Part shown: piece after piece, positions 44,658 through 53,270 of the stretch
How the letters are laid out: each line of letters opens with the position of its first letter
How positions within the stretch are numbered: the stretch's first letter is position 1
Source of the DNA: Clostridium thermosuccinogenes
GTDB lineage: Bacteria > Bacillota > Clostridia > Acetivibrionales > DSM-5807
Assembly: GCF_002896855.1 (NCBI RefSeq)
Contig: NZ_CP021850.1
Location: 3,807,665 to 3,871,664, forward strand
Length of the DNA: 64,000 bases
Direction: 5' to 3'
Translations under genes and position numbers: made by a program
Notes under the pieces: model-generated
Databases searched by the model: none
What the model was told of the DNA's origin: nothing
The model's input: the letters and a program-made list of their open reading frames with translations, nothing else

Positions 44658-44689
44658 ATCTGCATAATAGTCTCAACTGTCAAATTTTC

Positions 44690-45313
44690 TTATGAATTCT
44701 TCATAATAACGCTTTCTATAACATTGGAAACTTCCTCACACGCGTCGCAGCACCTTTCCAGATAGTGGAACAGCTGATCCCATGCTATTACTTCCAGAGG
44801 GTCCTTGCAGCTTACATACAGATCCCTTGTCGCTTCTGTAAACAGCTTATCCCCTTCTTCCTCAAGGAAATTGATCTCAACTATCAGTTGATGCAGTTTC
44901 TGAGATTTGCGGAAATTATGAAATTCGTCCAATGCAAGCTTCAACGCGTTGCAGCATTTCACGATAATTTCCGTCATCTTTAGCGCATGCTGCCGGACGC
45001 TTTTAATATTAAACATGTACATACGCATCAGCACATCTTCTATGGTGTCAGTAACATCATCAATTTGATCCGCCATTGCCATTATGTCTTCTCTCTCAAT
45101 AGGAGTGATGAATTCCCTGGCCAGCTTTTTCACCATAGCATGCCTTGCCAAGTCTCCATCATGCTCTATAGCATGCATCTCTTTCATTTTGGCTTCCAAA
45201 TCTTGTGCTTGGAAGTTGTTCATAATTTCATTTAATAAGTTTGCAGCCTTGCAGGAATACCCCGCTAATTCCACAAAGGTATTGAAATAATTTACATCCT
45301 TTTTATGAGCCAT
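44690..45313 (-). CDS. DUF47 family Pit accessory protein (PhoU-like)
   Basis: This 207-residue all-helical protein belongs to the DUF47/TIGR00153 family, structurally like PhoU. Repeated motifs MHAIEHDGDLARHAMVKKL, IEREDIMAMADQIDDVTDTI and FLEEEGDKLFTEATRDLY contain the acidic residues that bind metal clusters in PhoU proteins. It lies 65 bases downstream of the Pit-type permease gene on the same strand, the usual arrangement, and probably gates or regulates that transporter. A terminator follows. Confidence 0.9.
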   Translation of the reverse strand: MAHKKDVNYFNTFVELAGYSCKAANLLNEIMNNFQAQDLEAKMKEMHAIEHDGDLARHAMVKKLAREFITPIEREDIMAMADQIDDVTDTIEDVLMRMYMFNIKSVRQHALKMTEIIVKCCNALKLALDEFHNFRKSQKLHQLIVEINFLEEEGDKLFTEATRDLYVSCKDPLEVIAWDQLFHYLERCCDACEEVSNVIESVIMKNS

Positions 45314-45378
45314 AATTCCTTTCCTCTCTTAACTAATGATATTATTATGAGATGAATTTTAAGTTTAACTCCTACAGG

Positions 45379-46431
45379 TTAAAATATTCTCATAAACAAC
45401 AACGCCATCAGAAAACCTATCAGCCCGCATCCTGGGAAGGTCAACACCCAGGCGAGCACCATTTCCTTTACCACTCCCCAGTTTACGGACGACACACGCT
45501 TTGCAGCGCCTACACCCATGATGGCAGTAGTCTTGGTATGGGTTGTGCTTACCGGTAAACCCAAAACCGATGCTGTGAACAGAGAAATAACTCCTGCCAT
45601 ATCGGCGGAAAAACCTTGGTAAGTCTCTAACTTTACCATATCCATTCCTACTGATTTTATGATTCGGTAACCTCCTATGGAAGTTCCCAAAGCCATTACC
45701 ACAGAGCAAAGGATAATCAGCCAGATTGGGATTGTAAATTCCGTTGCCTCTGCTTGTCCCTGAGCCAAAAATACGCTCAGCATGAATATTCCCATGAATT
45801 TTTGCCCATCCTGAGCGCCGTGCATGAATGCCATGCCTGCACCGCCCAAAATCTGAGCATTCTTAAAAAACACACGGGTTTTTCTTCTGTCAAAGCCTCT
45901 GAAAATCAGTTCTATTACTTTTACCACGAGTACGCCCATTCCAAAGCCCATTACTGTGGAAAGCACCAACCCGTATAATACTTTCACCCATTCATTGGGA
46001 TTGATTCCGCCTATACCCCTCTGGAGGGCAATAGCGGCACCGGAGACTCCCGCAATCAGCGCGTGACTTTCGCTGGTCGGGATACCAAACCACCAAGCTG
46101 CGGTAGCCCAAATAACAATAGCAAAAAGAGCTGCACATAGAGCTACGAGAGCTTCGTGGGGATCTCCTCCGAAGTCCACCATCTTGTAAATTGTCTGTGC
46201 TACTGTCGCATTGATTACAGTCATGACAAAAACACCAAAAAAATTGAAAAAGGCTGCCATTAGGATAGCCATGCGTGGACTCATTGAACGGGTGGAAATA
46301 CAGGTAGCAATAGCATTGGGGGCATCTGTCCAGCCATTTACAAAAACAACGGCTAGAGTTAAGGTAGTTATCACCATCAATGCCGGATTAGTTATAAATT
46401 GATTTAAAAAATCGACTAATGAAAGAGTCAT
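45379..46431 (-). CDS. pit: PiT family inorganic phosphate transporter
   Basis: This 350-residue membrane protein is a low-affinity phosphate:cation symporter of the PiT family. The two inverted signatures are FVNGWTDAPNAIATCISTRS near residues 30-50 and FMHGAQDGQKFMGIFML near 203-219. About ten membrane helices are visible. The ATG at 46431 is chosen with GGAGG six bases upstream; the preceding TTG overlaps this spacing. The leader carries an inverted repeat AATACTCACT / AGTGAG-AGTATT (46451-46482). It is paired with the DUF47 gene. Confidence 0.93.
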   Translation of the reverse strand: MTLSLVDFLNQFITNPALMVITTLTLAVVFVNGWTDAPNAIATCISTRSMSPRMAILMAAFFNFFGVFVMTVINATVAQTIYKMVDFGGDPHEALVALCAALFAIVIWATAAWWFGIPTSESHALIAGVSGAAIALQRGIGGINPNEWVKVLYGLVLSTVMGFGMGVLVVKVIELIFRGFDRRKTRVFFKNAQILGGAGMAFMHGAQDGQKFMGIFMLSVFLAQGQAEATEFTIPIWLIILCSVVMALGTSIGGYRIIKSVGMDMVKLETYQGFSADMAGVISLFTASVLGLPVSTTHTKTTAIMGVGAAKRVSSVNWGVVKEMVLAWVLTFPGCGLIGFLMALLFMRIF

Positions 46432-46563
46432 CAAGTACCTCCATTTCCACTAATACTCTCACTTTCCTTGTCCAGTGAGTATTTTCCCAAACGTAATTAT
46501 CATAGCATTTTTTCGGGAAATATACAATTCTTTTTTAAGATTATGTCGTCCGCATATATCTGT

Positions 46564-47262
46564 TCATAGTATTACCGGAATTTGACGCAAAATGTCTATC
46601 CTTCTTTCTGCAATATCTATTTTGCATGCGTAGGCATCCAAGTCCACACCGGCTTGTCGGGCTTTTCTCAAGGCATCCCCAAAATCCCTGTCTGTTCTGT
46701 CATTGGGTCTCATAACATCGACATCTTCCCTTTGAATGATGAAAATTACTCCAGCTCCGTTTCCCTCCTGTTTTATATGGATTAAATCTTCAATATGCCT
46801 GGTTCCCCTTGTGGTAGGAGCATCAGGGAAATATGCCTGCCTGTCCTCTACCAGAGTGACGCCCTTAACTTCTATGTAGTACTCATAACTTCCCGAGAAC
46901 AGCCCGAAATCCAGGCGGCTGCCGCCTATTGTCACTTCGCGGCGAATTTCATTGTAATCGGTAAATTTATCAAATTTCTTCTGCTTGAGCAGTTCATATG
47001 CTATCCTGTTGGGAACATTGGCCGAATCGATGGATACCCATATTTCGCCTTTTTTGACCAGAATCAAACCAAACTTGGTTGAACGGTTGGGATTATCATA
47101 TTTCCTTACCATCACCGTTGCCCCTTCTGTCAGCAATTCCCTCAGCCTTCCGGTATTGGGAACATGGGTAAACTGCTGCTCTCCGTCAATTTCAACAACC
47201 GCCACAAAGCGGTTTAACCGTTTTACAAACCTTGCCTCCACTAAATCTCCTTCAATTTTCAT
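46564..47262 (-). CDS. sfsA: SfsA family DNA/RNA nuclease-fold protein
   Basis: This 232-residue protein matches SfsA, named for sugar fermentation stimulation in E. coli. The N-terminal OB-like part reads EARFVKRLNRFVAVVEIDGE. The C-terminal nuclease-like domain has RLDFGLF, YYIEVKGVTLVED and FPDAPTTRGTRHIEDL; the D, E-x-K pattern is that of the restriction endonuclease fold. Its role is unsettled. The AGGAG ribosome-binding site lies inside one terminal inverted repeat of the adjacent transposase element, so the insertion supplies the translation signal. Confidence 0.92.
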   Translation of the reverse strand: MKIEGDLVEARFVKRLNRFVAVVEIDGEQQFTHVPNTGRLRELLTEGATVMVRKYDNPNRSTKFGLILVKKGEIWVSIDSANVPNRIAYELLKQKKFDKFTDYNEIRREVTIGGSRLDFGLFSGSYEYYIEVKGVTLVEDRQAYFPDAPTTRGTRHIEDLIHIKQEGNGAGVIFIIQREDVDVMRPNDRTDRDFGDALRKARQAGVDLDAYACKIDIAERRIDILRQIPVIL

Positions 47263-47326
47263 GGGGACGCTCCTTTTTTTAATTTAAAAATTTCGCATTA
47301 TAGTTTGCTTAAATTTGCAGTAGCAA

Positions 47327-47386
47327 CTTTGGATAATATGCTATTTCCCCTAATTCGGGGGAACTCATTATCTTTATCGTCCAAAG
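47327..47386. other. imperfect hairpin inside the transposase element
   Basis: CTTTGGATAA pairs with TTATCGTCCAAAG, enclosing GATAAT / ATTATC and CCCC-TAATTC-GGGG. It lies between sfsA and the transposase gene and may be a transposase recognition hairpin or a transcript end. Confidence 0.45.
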
Positions 47387-47687
47387 CATAAAATTTATGA
47401 AAGCAAATACTCAAACACCGAACTAATTCAGGATATAACTAGCGATTTTGATTAAGATTATGATTTGTTAAGAATTTTGATTTTATTTAATTCCTTATTT
47501 TGACCCTATGAATTACACGTCAATTCAGAAGTAGCAAAATAACCTAGCTCTTTATACAAGACATATGAAGAGTGTTTCTACAAGCTTTCAATATTACTGC
47601 TATGCAATTACTTGTAACTTCTGTGATTTTCTTCTATTCTTTCTTTTGAGGCTACGTAAAAGCCATTTCACATGCCAAGGCATGTCC

Positions 47688-48611
47688 CTAGCCCATATGA
47701 ATTAAAGAATTGAAAATATTTCTGTATCGCATGTCCTCTTTTGTAAGCCTGAACCCTTCATTGGTAAGCCTTGATATCCCGGACAGCGACATGTTGCCTA
47801 TATATTCACATAGACTTTTATATGTATACCCACATATCGATCTCATTACATATGTCGTGAATGCCCTGATTTTACTTGCTTCCCTGCTATATTTCGCCCT
47901 TAGTTCTTCAAATACTTTCCTTCCTAATAAGTGGCCCATCTTATAGATTAATTCCTCTGGAACTCTGTTCCTCACTATGTACTGTTTTTCGCTGCTATAC
48001 ACATTTTCAGTGTAGGCTTTTACTATGCTGTCGTCTACTTCCTTCATTATGCCTGTTTCTTTCATGGATTGTGTAAACGCCTTGTACTTCTGCCGCGCAG
48101 TCTTCCCATCCCTTCCGAAGTGACTAAGTATAAATTCCGTATCCACTATACCGTCGGTGTCCTTCCGGCATCCTGTGTAAATACCATAGGACGAATAGCG
48201 GTAATATTCCTCCCTGCCGGCAAACCCGGGCAAATCCTTAGGATTGTTGTGGATATAGGCCGACAGGGTAAGGCTGTAAGTATCATTGTCTACTATCGTA
48301 CTGGCAAAACGCCCCTGAAAAAGGTGTCCATGGCGGCCATACTTCCTGTTGAAATAAGCAACGTAAGCATTGTTCAGACAGCGCATGAACATGGAAATAT
48401 CAAAGCCGCAGGGGTTGATGTAAATGTGAACGTGGTTGCTCATCAGGGCATAGCAATATATCTTGCAGTGGTACTTTTCTTTATAGCGCTTCAGCAGCGA
48501 CAAATAATAATCCTTGTCCTCATCACACTGGAAAAGATCCACTTCGCTGATGCTCCTGGACATCACATGATACATGGATTCTTCTGACTTTTTCCTGGCT
48601 GCTCTTGGCAT
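47688..48611 (-). CDS. REP-associated tyrosine transposase (RAYT)
   Basis: This 307-residue protein contains a Y1 HUH-type transposase domain at about residues 10-150: the metal-binding HUH motif is in MSNHVHIYI, followed by GHLFQGRFAST and IHNNPKDLPGF typical of REP-associated members. The C-terminal part, around RSICGYTYKSLCEYIGNMS, resembles the DnaA DNA-binding helix-turn-helix, an addition seen in many Firmicute RAYTs. Y1 transposases cut single-stranded DNA at hairpins. The gene lies within a unit bounded by inverted repeats. The frame is intact, so it may be active or domesticated. Confidence 0.88.
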   Translation of the reverse strand: MPRAARKKSEESMYHVMSRSISEVDLFQCDEDKDYYLSLLKRYKEKYHCKIYCYALMSNHVHIYINPCGFDISMFMRCLNNAYVAYFNRKYGRHGHLFQGRFASTIVDNDTYSLTLSAYIHNNPKDLPGFAGREEYYRYSSYGIYTGCRKDTDGIVDTEFILSHFGRDGKTARQKYKAFTQSMKETGIMKEVDDSIVKAYTENVYSSEKQYIVRNRVPEELIYKMGHLLGRKVFEELRAKYSREASKIRAFTTYVMRSICGYTYKSLCEYIGNMSLSGISRLTNEGFRLTKEDMRYRNIFNSLIHMG

Positions 48612-48703
48612 GATAAACCACCTCTGGATATCATTTGTGGTTATATCATACCATATAATACATTAATTGTAAAGAACAAATGTTCTATGCGAAGGAGCGT
48701 CCC

Positions 48704-50065
48704 CTATTTGTATTTCTTCTTAAAGAATATTGCGGTGATGATCGCTCCGAAGGTCCAGGCCACCAAAAGAGAAATAAAGGTGGATTCCGGCCTGCCGGTA
48801 GGATAAGCTTCACTTCGTGTAAAGTAAGCAATGCCATAAGCAACCGGTACGCGCAACACGATGGTGGTAATAAGGGAAATCCACATGGGTGTCATAGTGT
48901 CGCCCAAGCCACGCATTACGCCAGCTAGGCTCTGTGTCACAGCCATTGCAATATAACCGACTGCGAGTATCCTCATCATGTGCATGCTTAAGTCCACCAA
49001 TTCAGCCGTGTCGGTAAAAATGCTCATGAGATACCTACCAAAGAGCAGAATGATAACCGTTATGGCAGCTGATACTCCTACAGCTATCTTCACACCGTCC
49101 CGAGTACCCTTTTTCACCCTGTCCATCAAGCCCGCTCCAATGTTTTGCCCGGCATAGGTCGTCATCGCGCTTCCGAAAGTGAAATTAGGCATCATAGCAA
49201 ATCCATCCACACGCATGACAATTACGTTGCATGCGATGACCATCTCCCCAAAGCTGTTGGTCAAGGACTGCACTGCAACCATCGCCAGGGAGAATATAGC
49301 CTGGGTCAAACCTGACGGCATCCCTAGTTTTAAAAGCTTAACAGAGTATTCCTTCTCTGGTTTCATCATTTTTAAATTAAAATCAAAGATATCCTTCATC
49401 CTCATCAACTTAATTGCGCACAAAACTGATGATATACCCTGGGCCAACACGGTTGCCAGCGCCACACCGGCTACCCCCATATTGAATCCCGCTACGAACC
49501 AGATATCCAGCCCCACATTGAGAGCTGTCGAAATCAGCAGAAATACCAGTGCCGACAAGGAATCCCCCAATCCGCGCAGAACACCTGACAGAATATTATA
49601 GTAAAAGAAGCCTGCAACGCCGACAAAAAAGATAATAAGATACTCCTCACACCAACCGATGATGGATTCCGGCGTATTAAGAAGCTCAAGCATCGGGCGG
49701 GTTGCAAGCGGTCCTATTATCATGATTATTATCGATGCAACTGCTGTCAGTGTAATGCTTACACCAATAGTGCGGGAGAGCTTTTCCCTGTCTTTCGCCC
49801 CGAAATACTGGGAAACCATGATGCCCGCCCCTGTAGCAATACCTACAAAGAGCACAAGCAAAAGATTCAATATGGGAAATGCGCTGCCTACCGCAGCCAG
49901 AGCATTGTCGCCCACATATTTGCCGACAACAATGGAATCTGCAGTATTATAAAGCTGTTGAGCGACATTACCAATCAACATTGGTACTGCAAATTCAACG
50001 ATACGTTTCCAGGGCGCTCCCTCTGTCATGTCCCTTGGAGCAAATAACTTCATTAATTTTGTCAT
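48704..50065 (-). CDS. MATE family efflux transporter
   Basis: This 453-residue protein has the twelve-helix MATE layout, with two similar halves starting near FAVPMLIGNVAQQLYNTADS (about 28) and LKLGMPSGLTQAIFSLAMVA (about 249). MATE proteins export drugs or metabolites with Na+ or H+. It resembles the NorM/DinF-like clostridial group. Its stop codon abuts the right end of the transposase element, so the native downstream region has been displaced. The ATG at 50065 follows AGGAGATATTAGC. Confidence 0.92.
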   Translation of the reverse strand: MTKLMKLFAPRDMTEGAPWKRIVEFAVPMLIGNVAQQLYNTADSIVVGKYVGDNALAAVGSAFPILNLLLVLFVGIATGAGIMVSQYFGAKDREKLSRTIGVSITLTAVASIIIMIIGPLATRPMLELLNTPESIIGWCEEYLIIFFVGVAGFFYYNILSGVLRGLGDSLSALVFLLISTALNVGLDIWFVAGFNMGVAGVALATVLAQGISSVLCAIKLMRMKDIFDFNLKMMKPEKEYSVKLLKLGMPSGLTQAIFSLAMVAVQSLTNSFGEMVIACNVIVMRVDGFAMMPNFTFGSAMTTYAGQNIGAGLMDRVKKGTRDGVKIAVGVSAAITVIILLFGRYLMSIFTDTAELVDLSMHMMRILAVGYIAMAVTQSLAGVMRGLGDTMTPMWISLITTIVLRVPVAYGIAYFTRSEAYPTGRPESTFISLLVAWTFGAIITAIFFKKKYK

Positions 50066-50533
50066 GCTAATATCTCCTGTGATTTTAGTGATTTTTTTAG
50101 AAATTTAATTTTACATCATTGCTTGTCCTAAATTTAAACGATTAGCCTCGAGCAAATTGACCTTATAAATTATACTAATAAAATCCTCAGGAATCAATAA
50201 TAGATTTGTTGGAACGCTCTTAAAAACACGGTCAGAAGCTTTGTACCCAGAAAGCAAAAATAGAATTCATCCATGAGTCGATTACCACCTTTCAGTAAAT
50301 ACAAGCCTTTTGGCAATTGACTCCCACGCTATAACACGAAAGAAAACAAGTTTCTTTTGCGATCCAACTTGCCGCATCTCGGCTAAAGCAAGCTTTCTAA
50401 TGATTGTGTCCCTCGCTATAACCATGAAATAAATTCATTTGTGAACTAATTTGCTGCATTTCAGGTAAAACAAGGCTTCCCATGTTTATAATAATAACTA
50501 AGAAAAATAGAAAATCAAAAAAGGGCTTTACGC
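50066..50533. other. intergenic region upstream of the MATE gene
   Basis: No gene lies here. It contains the tandem degenerate units at 50285-50482, listed separately, and otherwise AT-rich sequence that should include the promoter of the MATE gene. Confidence 0.45.
50285..50482 (-). repeat. 2.5 tandem units related to the dispersed structured repeat
   Basis: On the minus strand three diverged units with a period of about 87 bases each contain a version of GAAAGCTTGCTTTAGCCGAG; the clearest unit agrees at roughly 24 of 35 positions with the core of copy B (10609-10643). Units at 50414-50482 and 50327-50413 share TTATAGCG and a following hairpin. The hairpin arms AAAGAAA / TTTCTTT in one unit become AATGAA / TTTCAT in another, so pairing is kept. 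Confidence 0.55.
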
Positions 50534-50562
50534 ACAAAACAGGAGCAGATTGCTGCTCCTGT
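50534..50562 (-). terminator. terminator of the cysteine hydrolase gene
   Basis: On the minus strand a perfect 10-bp stem ACAGGAGCAG / CTGCTCCTGT with a 4-base loop is followed by TTTTGTG. It lies about 40 bases past the stop codon. Confidence 0.8.
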
Positions 50563-50603
50563 CGGCAATGGGCACAAACACTTAAAATCCAGCACCAGCA
50601 AGT

Positions 50604-51275
50604 TTATACGATGGATTTGACTACCTCCACACCGTTAATCATCATATTATATAACGCCATCACGTTCACCAGATCGGCATCATGTACTCCTAAATCATAG
50701 GTTTCAACGGCATTCACCGGGACAATAATCCTGGATTTCATATTCTGCTTGTTAAACCAGGTCTTCAGCGTTATCGAAAACTGCTGTACGCAAATGTCCG
50801 TACAATCACCGGTAATTATGAAAGTGTTTATATGGCGGTTTTCCGAAAGCCATTTTTGAAATCCTTCTTCCAGAAAACCATTGGTAGAATTTTTAGGTAT
50901 CAGCGTATACCCCCCTACTTCCTTAATCTCATCCACAATTTCGCTCTCATGGGTTCCCGTCATGCAGTGAGGCGGATAGGAATCAAATTCCGGGGAAATC
51001 TCTGTATGGCAGTCGGCAAAGGCGATTTTGGCAATCCCCAATTTATCGCACATCTTGGACAGTTCTACAATTTCAGGGATGAGCTCCTCGATTCTGGGGC
51101 TTTTCAATGCGCCTTCTCTGACAAAGCCGTTTATCATGTCAACTATCACAAGAGCAGCCTGATTGGCCTGTAAATCCCTCAACTCCACTGTAGGGAGCTT
51201 TGCCAGCATATCATGAATTTCTCCGAGAGTTTTGACGCTCCTATTCAGAAAATCATTTTTATTTGTGAGTTTCAT
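50604..51275 (-). CDS. isochorismatase family cysteine hydrolase (nicotinamidase-like)
   Basis: This 223-residue protein belongs to the isochorismatase-like cysteine hydrolases. The catalytic triad is visible: Asp in ALVIVDMINGF (near residue 46), Lys in TLIPKNSTNGF (near 128) and Cys in GDCTDICVQQF (near 162). The acidic/His segment FADCHTEISPEFDSYPPH matches the metal-binding D-x-H of nicotinamidases (PncA), so nicotinamide deamidation is the best guess, but other amides are possible. It stands alone with its own terminator. Confidence 0.85.
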   Translation of the reverse strand: MKLTNKNDFLNRSVKTLGEIHDMLAKLPTVELRDLQANQAALVIVDMINGFVREGALKSPRIEELIPEIVELSKMCDKLGIAKIAFADCHTEISPEFDSYPPHCMTGTHESEIVDEIKEVGGYTLIPKNSTNGFLEEGFQKWLSENRHINTFIITGDCTDICVQQFSITLKTWFNKQNMKSRIIVPVNAVETYDLGVHDADLVNVMALYNMMINGVEVVKSIV

Positions 51276-51825
51276 GTGATACTCCCCTTTCCTTATTATT
51301 AATCGACCTTTTCAATGGCCTTCGATACCGGTCACAGTCTTTCCTTCATGACTTCAAAAGATGCTTCTGCCCCTGATATTATCAGTATATCATTTTTTAA
51401 TCTTCCCTGCCTGTCAAAATATCTTTCATCAAAACTATCGGATCTCATGCAGGTTAAAAGGTATCGACGGATATACCGCTAATTAACCTATTATGCTTTA
51501 AATAACCTGTTATTACTTATTTGACCCATTATGCAGATGATTTATTATAATCATTTCCCCAAGTTGGCAGACATTTAAACGGATGGGAATACTTTTTCAT
51601 AAGGAGTATACAGGCAAATTCTATTCTTAGCAATATATGGCTTTGAACCCCATCCCAACATCCACCACCCGCTCAATTAGATGATTCAATACGAATTTTT
51701 GTAGTTAAGCAATATAGCCCACAAACACACATATTTGCATTGCGTTTATAGTTCTTATTTATTTTTGCAAACAGGCAAAACTATAATATAATGTAAGCAG
51801 ATATTGATAGCAGAGGTGAGCTTTT
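51276..51825. other. intergenic region between divergent genes
   Basis: The 550-base gap between the cysteine hydrolase and the AMMECR1/MEMO gene has no gene. The only clear signal is the promoter at 51765-51792. The remainder is AT-rich. Confidence 0.4.
51765..51792 (+). promoter_or_regulatory. promoter of the AmmeMemoRadiSam operon
   Basis: TTGCAA (51765-51770) and TATAAT (51787-51792) are 16 bases apart, about 35 bases upstream of the first gene. Confidence 0.6.
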
Positions 51826-53232
51826 ATGAGTCTGCAAGGCTTTTATTTACTCCCCCATCCCCCTATTGTTTTGCCTGAAGTGGGAAAGGGAGAAGAAAAA
51901 AAGATTCAAAAAACGATGGACAGTTTTCATGCCATAGGAAAAGATATTTCTCAGAAAGCTCCGGGCACCATTATCCTGATTACTCCCCATGGCACAATGT
52001 TTCAGGATGTAATTGCCTTAAGCTATGAGGATGAAATCGCAGGAAGCATGAAAAACTTCAGAGCCCCCGATGTCTCAATGAAGCTTGTGATAAATAAGTC
52101 CCTCACCCGAAGGATTTATGAACTGGCTTCGAAAGAGGACATCCCTTCCGTATTGGTGACCAACTCACTGCTGAAAAATTACAAGGCTTCCCTTTATCTC
52201 GACCACGGGGCCATGGTTCCGCTGTATTTCATAAACCAGTACTATAAGGATTACAAATTCATACACGTCACCTATGCCCCGTTAAGCGATATGGACTTAT
52301 ATAAATTCGGAATCATAATCAACAGAGCAGTGGATGAATCAGAGGAAACCGCCGTCCTTATCGCCAGCGGAGATTTATCCCACAGGTTGCGGGAAGACGG
52401 ACCCTACGATTACAGCCCCTTCGGTACGAAATTCGATACCGAATTCCTTCATAATCTGGAGCGAGGCGATGTGGCCGGCGTATTCGGCATGGATAAAGAG
52501 ACGGTGATTAATGCCGGCGAATGCGGAAGGCGGTCGGTTGCTATTTTGCTCGGAGCACTGGACGGTAAAAAGTTTAATGGAAGTTTATACAGCTACGAAG
52601 GAACCTTCGGAGTCGGTTATGGTGTCATGAAGTTTAATGTCCTTTCCCACAGCACCTCCATGCTGGGACAACTGGAAGCGATTAAGAAGGCTGCCTATGA
52701 GAAAAAGCAACGACAGACAGACCCCTACGTGAAGCTTGCCCGGGAGAGCTTAACTAAATATCTAACCGAAGGGAAGAAAATCAAGGAGTTGCCCGACTAT
52801 GTAACGGATGAAATGAAAAACAGCCGAAGGGGAGTTTTTGTATCTCTTAAAAAGTTCGGAGAATTGAGGGGATGTATTGGAACCATATTTCCTACCACAG
52901 GTAGCATCGCGGAGGAAATCATCCGAAACGCTCTGGAAGCAGGGCTCAATGACCCCAGATTTGATGAGGTAGAAAAGGAAGAGCTTCCGGATATAGATTT
53001 TTCGGTGGACATTCTGACCGAGCCCGAGCCCGCCTCCAAAGAAGACCTGAATCCCAAGGAATACGGCGTAATCGTAAAATCCAATGGAAAAACCGGGCTT
53101 TTACTACCAGACCTGGAGGGTGTAAATACAATCGATGAACAGCTGTCCATTGCTTGCAGGAAGGCAGGCATCAGACCCAATGAAGAGTATTCGATACAGA
53201 GATTTAAAGTGATACGGCACAAAGAAGATTAA
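51826..53232 (+). CDS. fused MEMO-AMMECR1 protein (AmmeMemoRadiSam system A/B)
   Basis: This 468-residue protein joins two conserved domains. Residues 1 to about 275 are a MEMO / class III extradiol dioxygenase-like domain, with HPPIVLPEVGKG at the start, LYLDHGAMVPLYF and VLIASGDLSHRL as metal-site regions. Residues about 290-468 are an AMMECR1 domain with SLKKFGELRGCIGTI and DPRFDEVEKEELPDI. Members of this three-part system occur across archaea, bacteria and animals, and the bacterial function is not established. AGAGGTGAG lies before the ATG. The radical SAM gene follows 38 bases later, completing the system. Confidence 0.93.
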   Translation: MSLQGFYLLPHPPIVLPEVGKGEEKKIQKTMDSFHAIGKDISQKAPGTIILITPHGTMFQDVIALSYEDEIAGSMKNFRAPDVSMKLVINKSLTRRIYELASKEDIPSVLVTNSLLKNYKASLYLDHGAMVPLYFINQYYKDYKFIHVTYAPLSDMDLYKFGIIINRAVDESEETAVLIASGDLSHRLREDGPYDYSPFGTKFDTEFLHNLERGDVAGVFGMDKETVINAGECGRRSVAILLGALDGKKFNGSLYSYEGTFGVGYGVMKFNVLSHSTSMLGQLEAIKKAAYEKKQRQTDPYVKLARESLTKYLTEGKKIKELPDYVTDEMKNSRRGVFVSLKKFGELRGCIGTIFPTTGSIAEEIIRNALEAGLNDPRFDEVEKEELPDIDFSVDILTEPEPASKEDLNPKEYGVIVKSNGKTGLLLPDLEGVNTIDEQLSIACRKAGIRPNEEYSIQRFKVIRHKED

Positions 53233-53270
53233 TTGATAAACTCAAAACTTGTTATGCGAGGATTGATGCC

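Larger units (their letters stand above)
44040..44689. other. 650-base gene-free region upstream of tlp
   Basis: This region contains a structured element (44159-44267), a very short plus-strand frame of 29 codons at 44336 preceded by AAGGGGATG, and the terminator of the phosphate transporter unit (44616-44657). The rest is very AT-rich. Confidence 0.45.
47263..48704. mobile_element. REP-associated transposase element with 13-bp terminal inverted repeats
   Basis: GGGGACGCTCCTT at 47263-47275 and its exact complement AAGGAGCGTCCCC at 48692-48704 bound a 1442-base unit that contains only the transposase gene and non-coding flanks. The left end touches the sfsA start codon and supplies its AGGAG. 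The right end touches the stop codon of the MATE gene, sharing its last base. Between the left end and the transposase are 412 gene-free bases, with a hairpin at 47327-47386 and the palindrome ACATGCC-AA-GGCATGT at 47670-47685. AGAACA-AA-TGTTCT lies near the right end. Confidence 0.65.
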
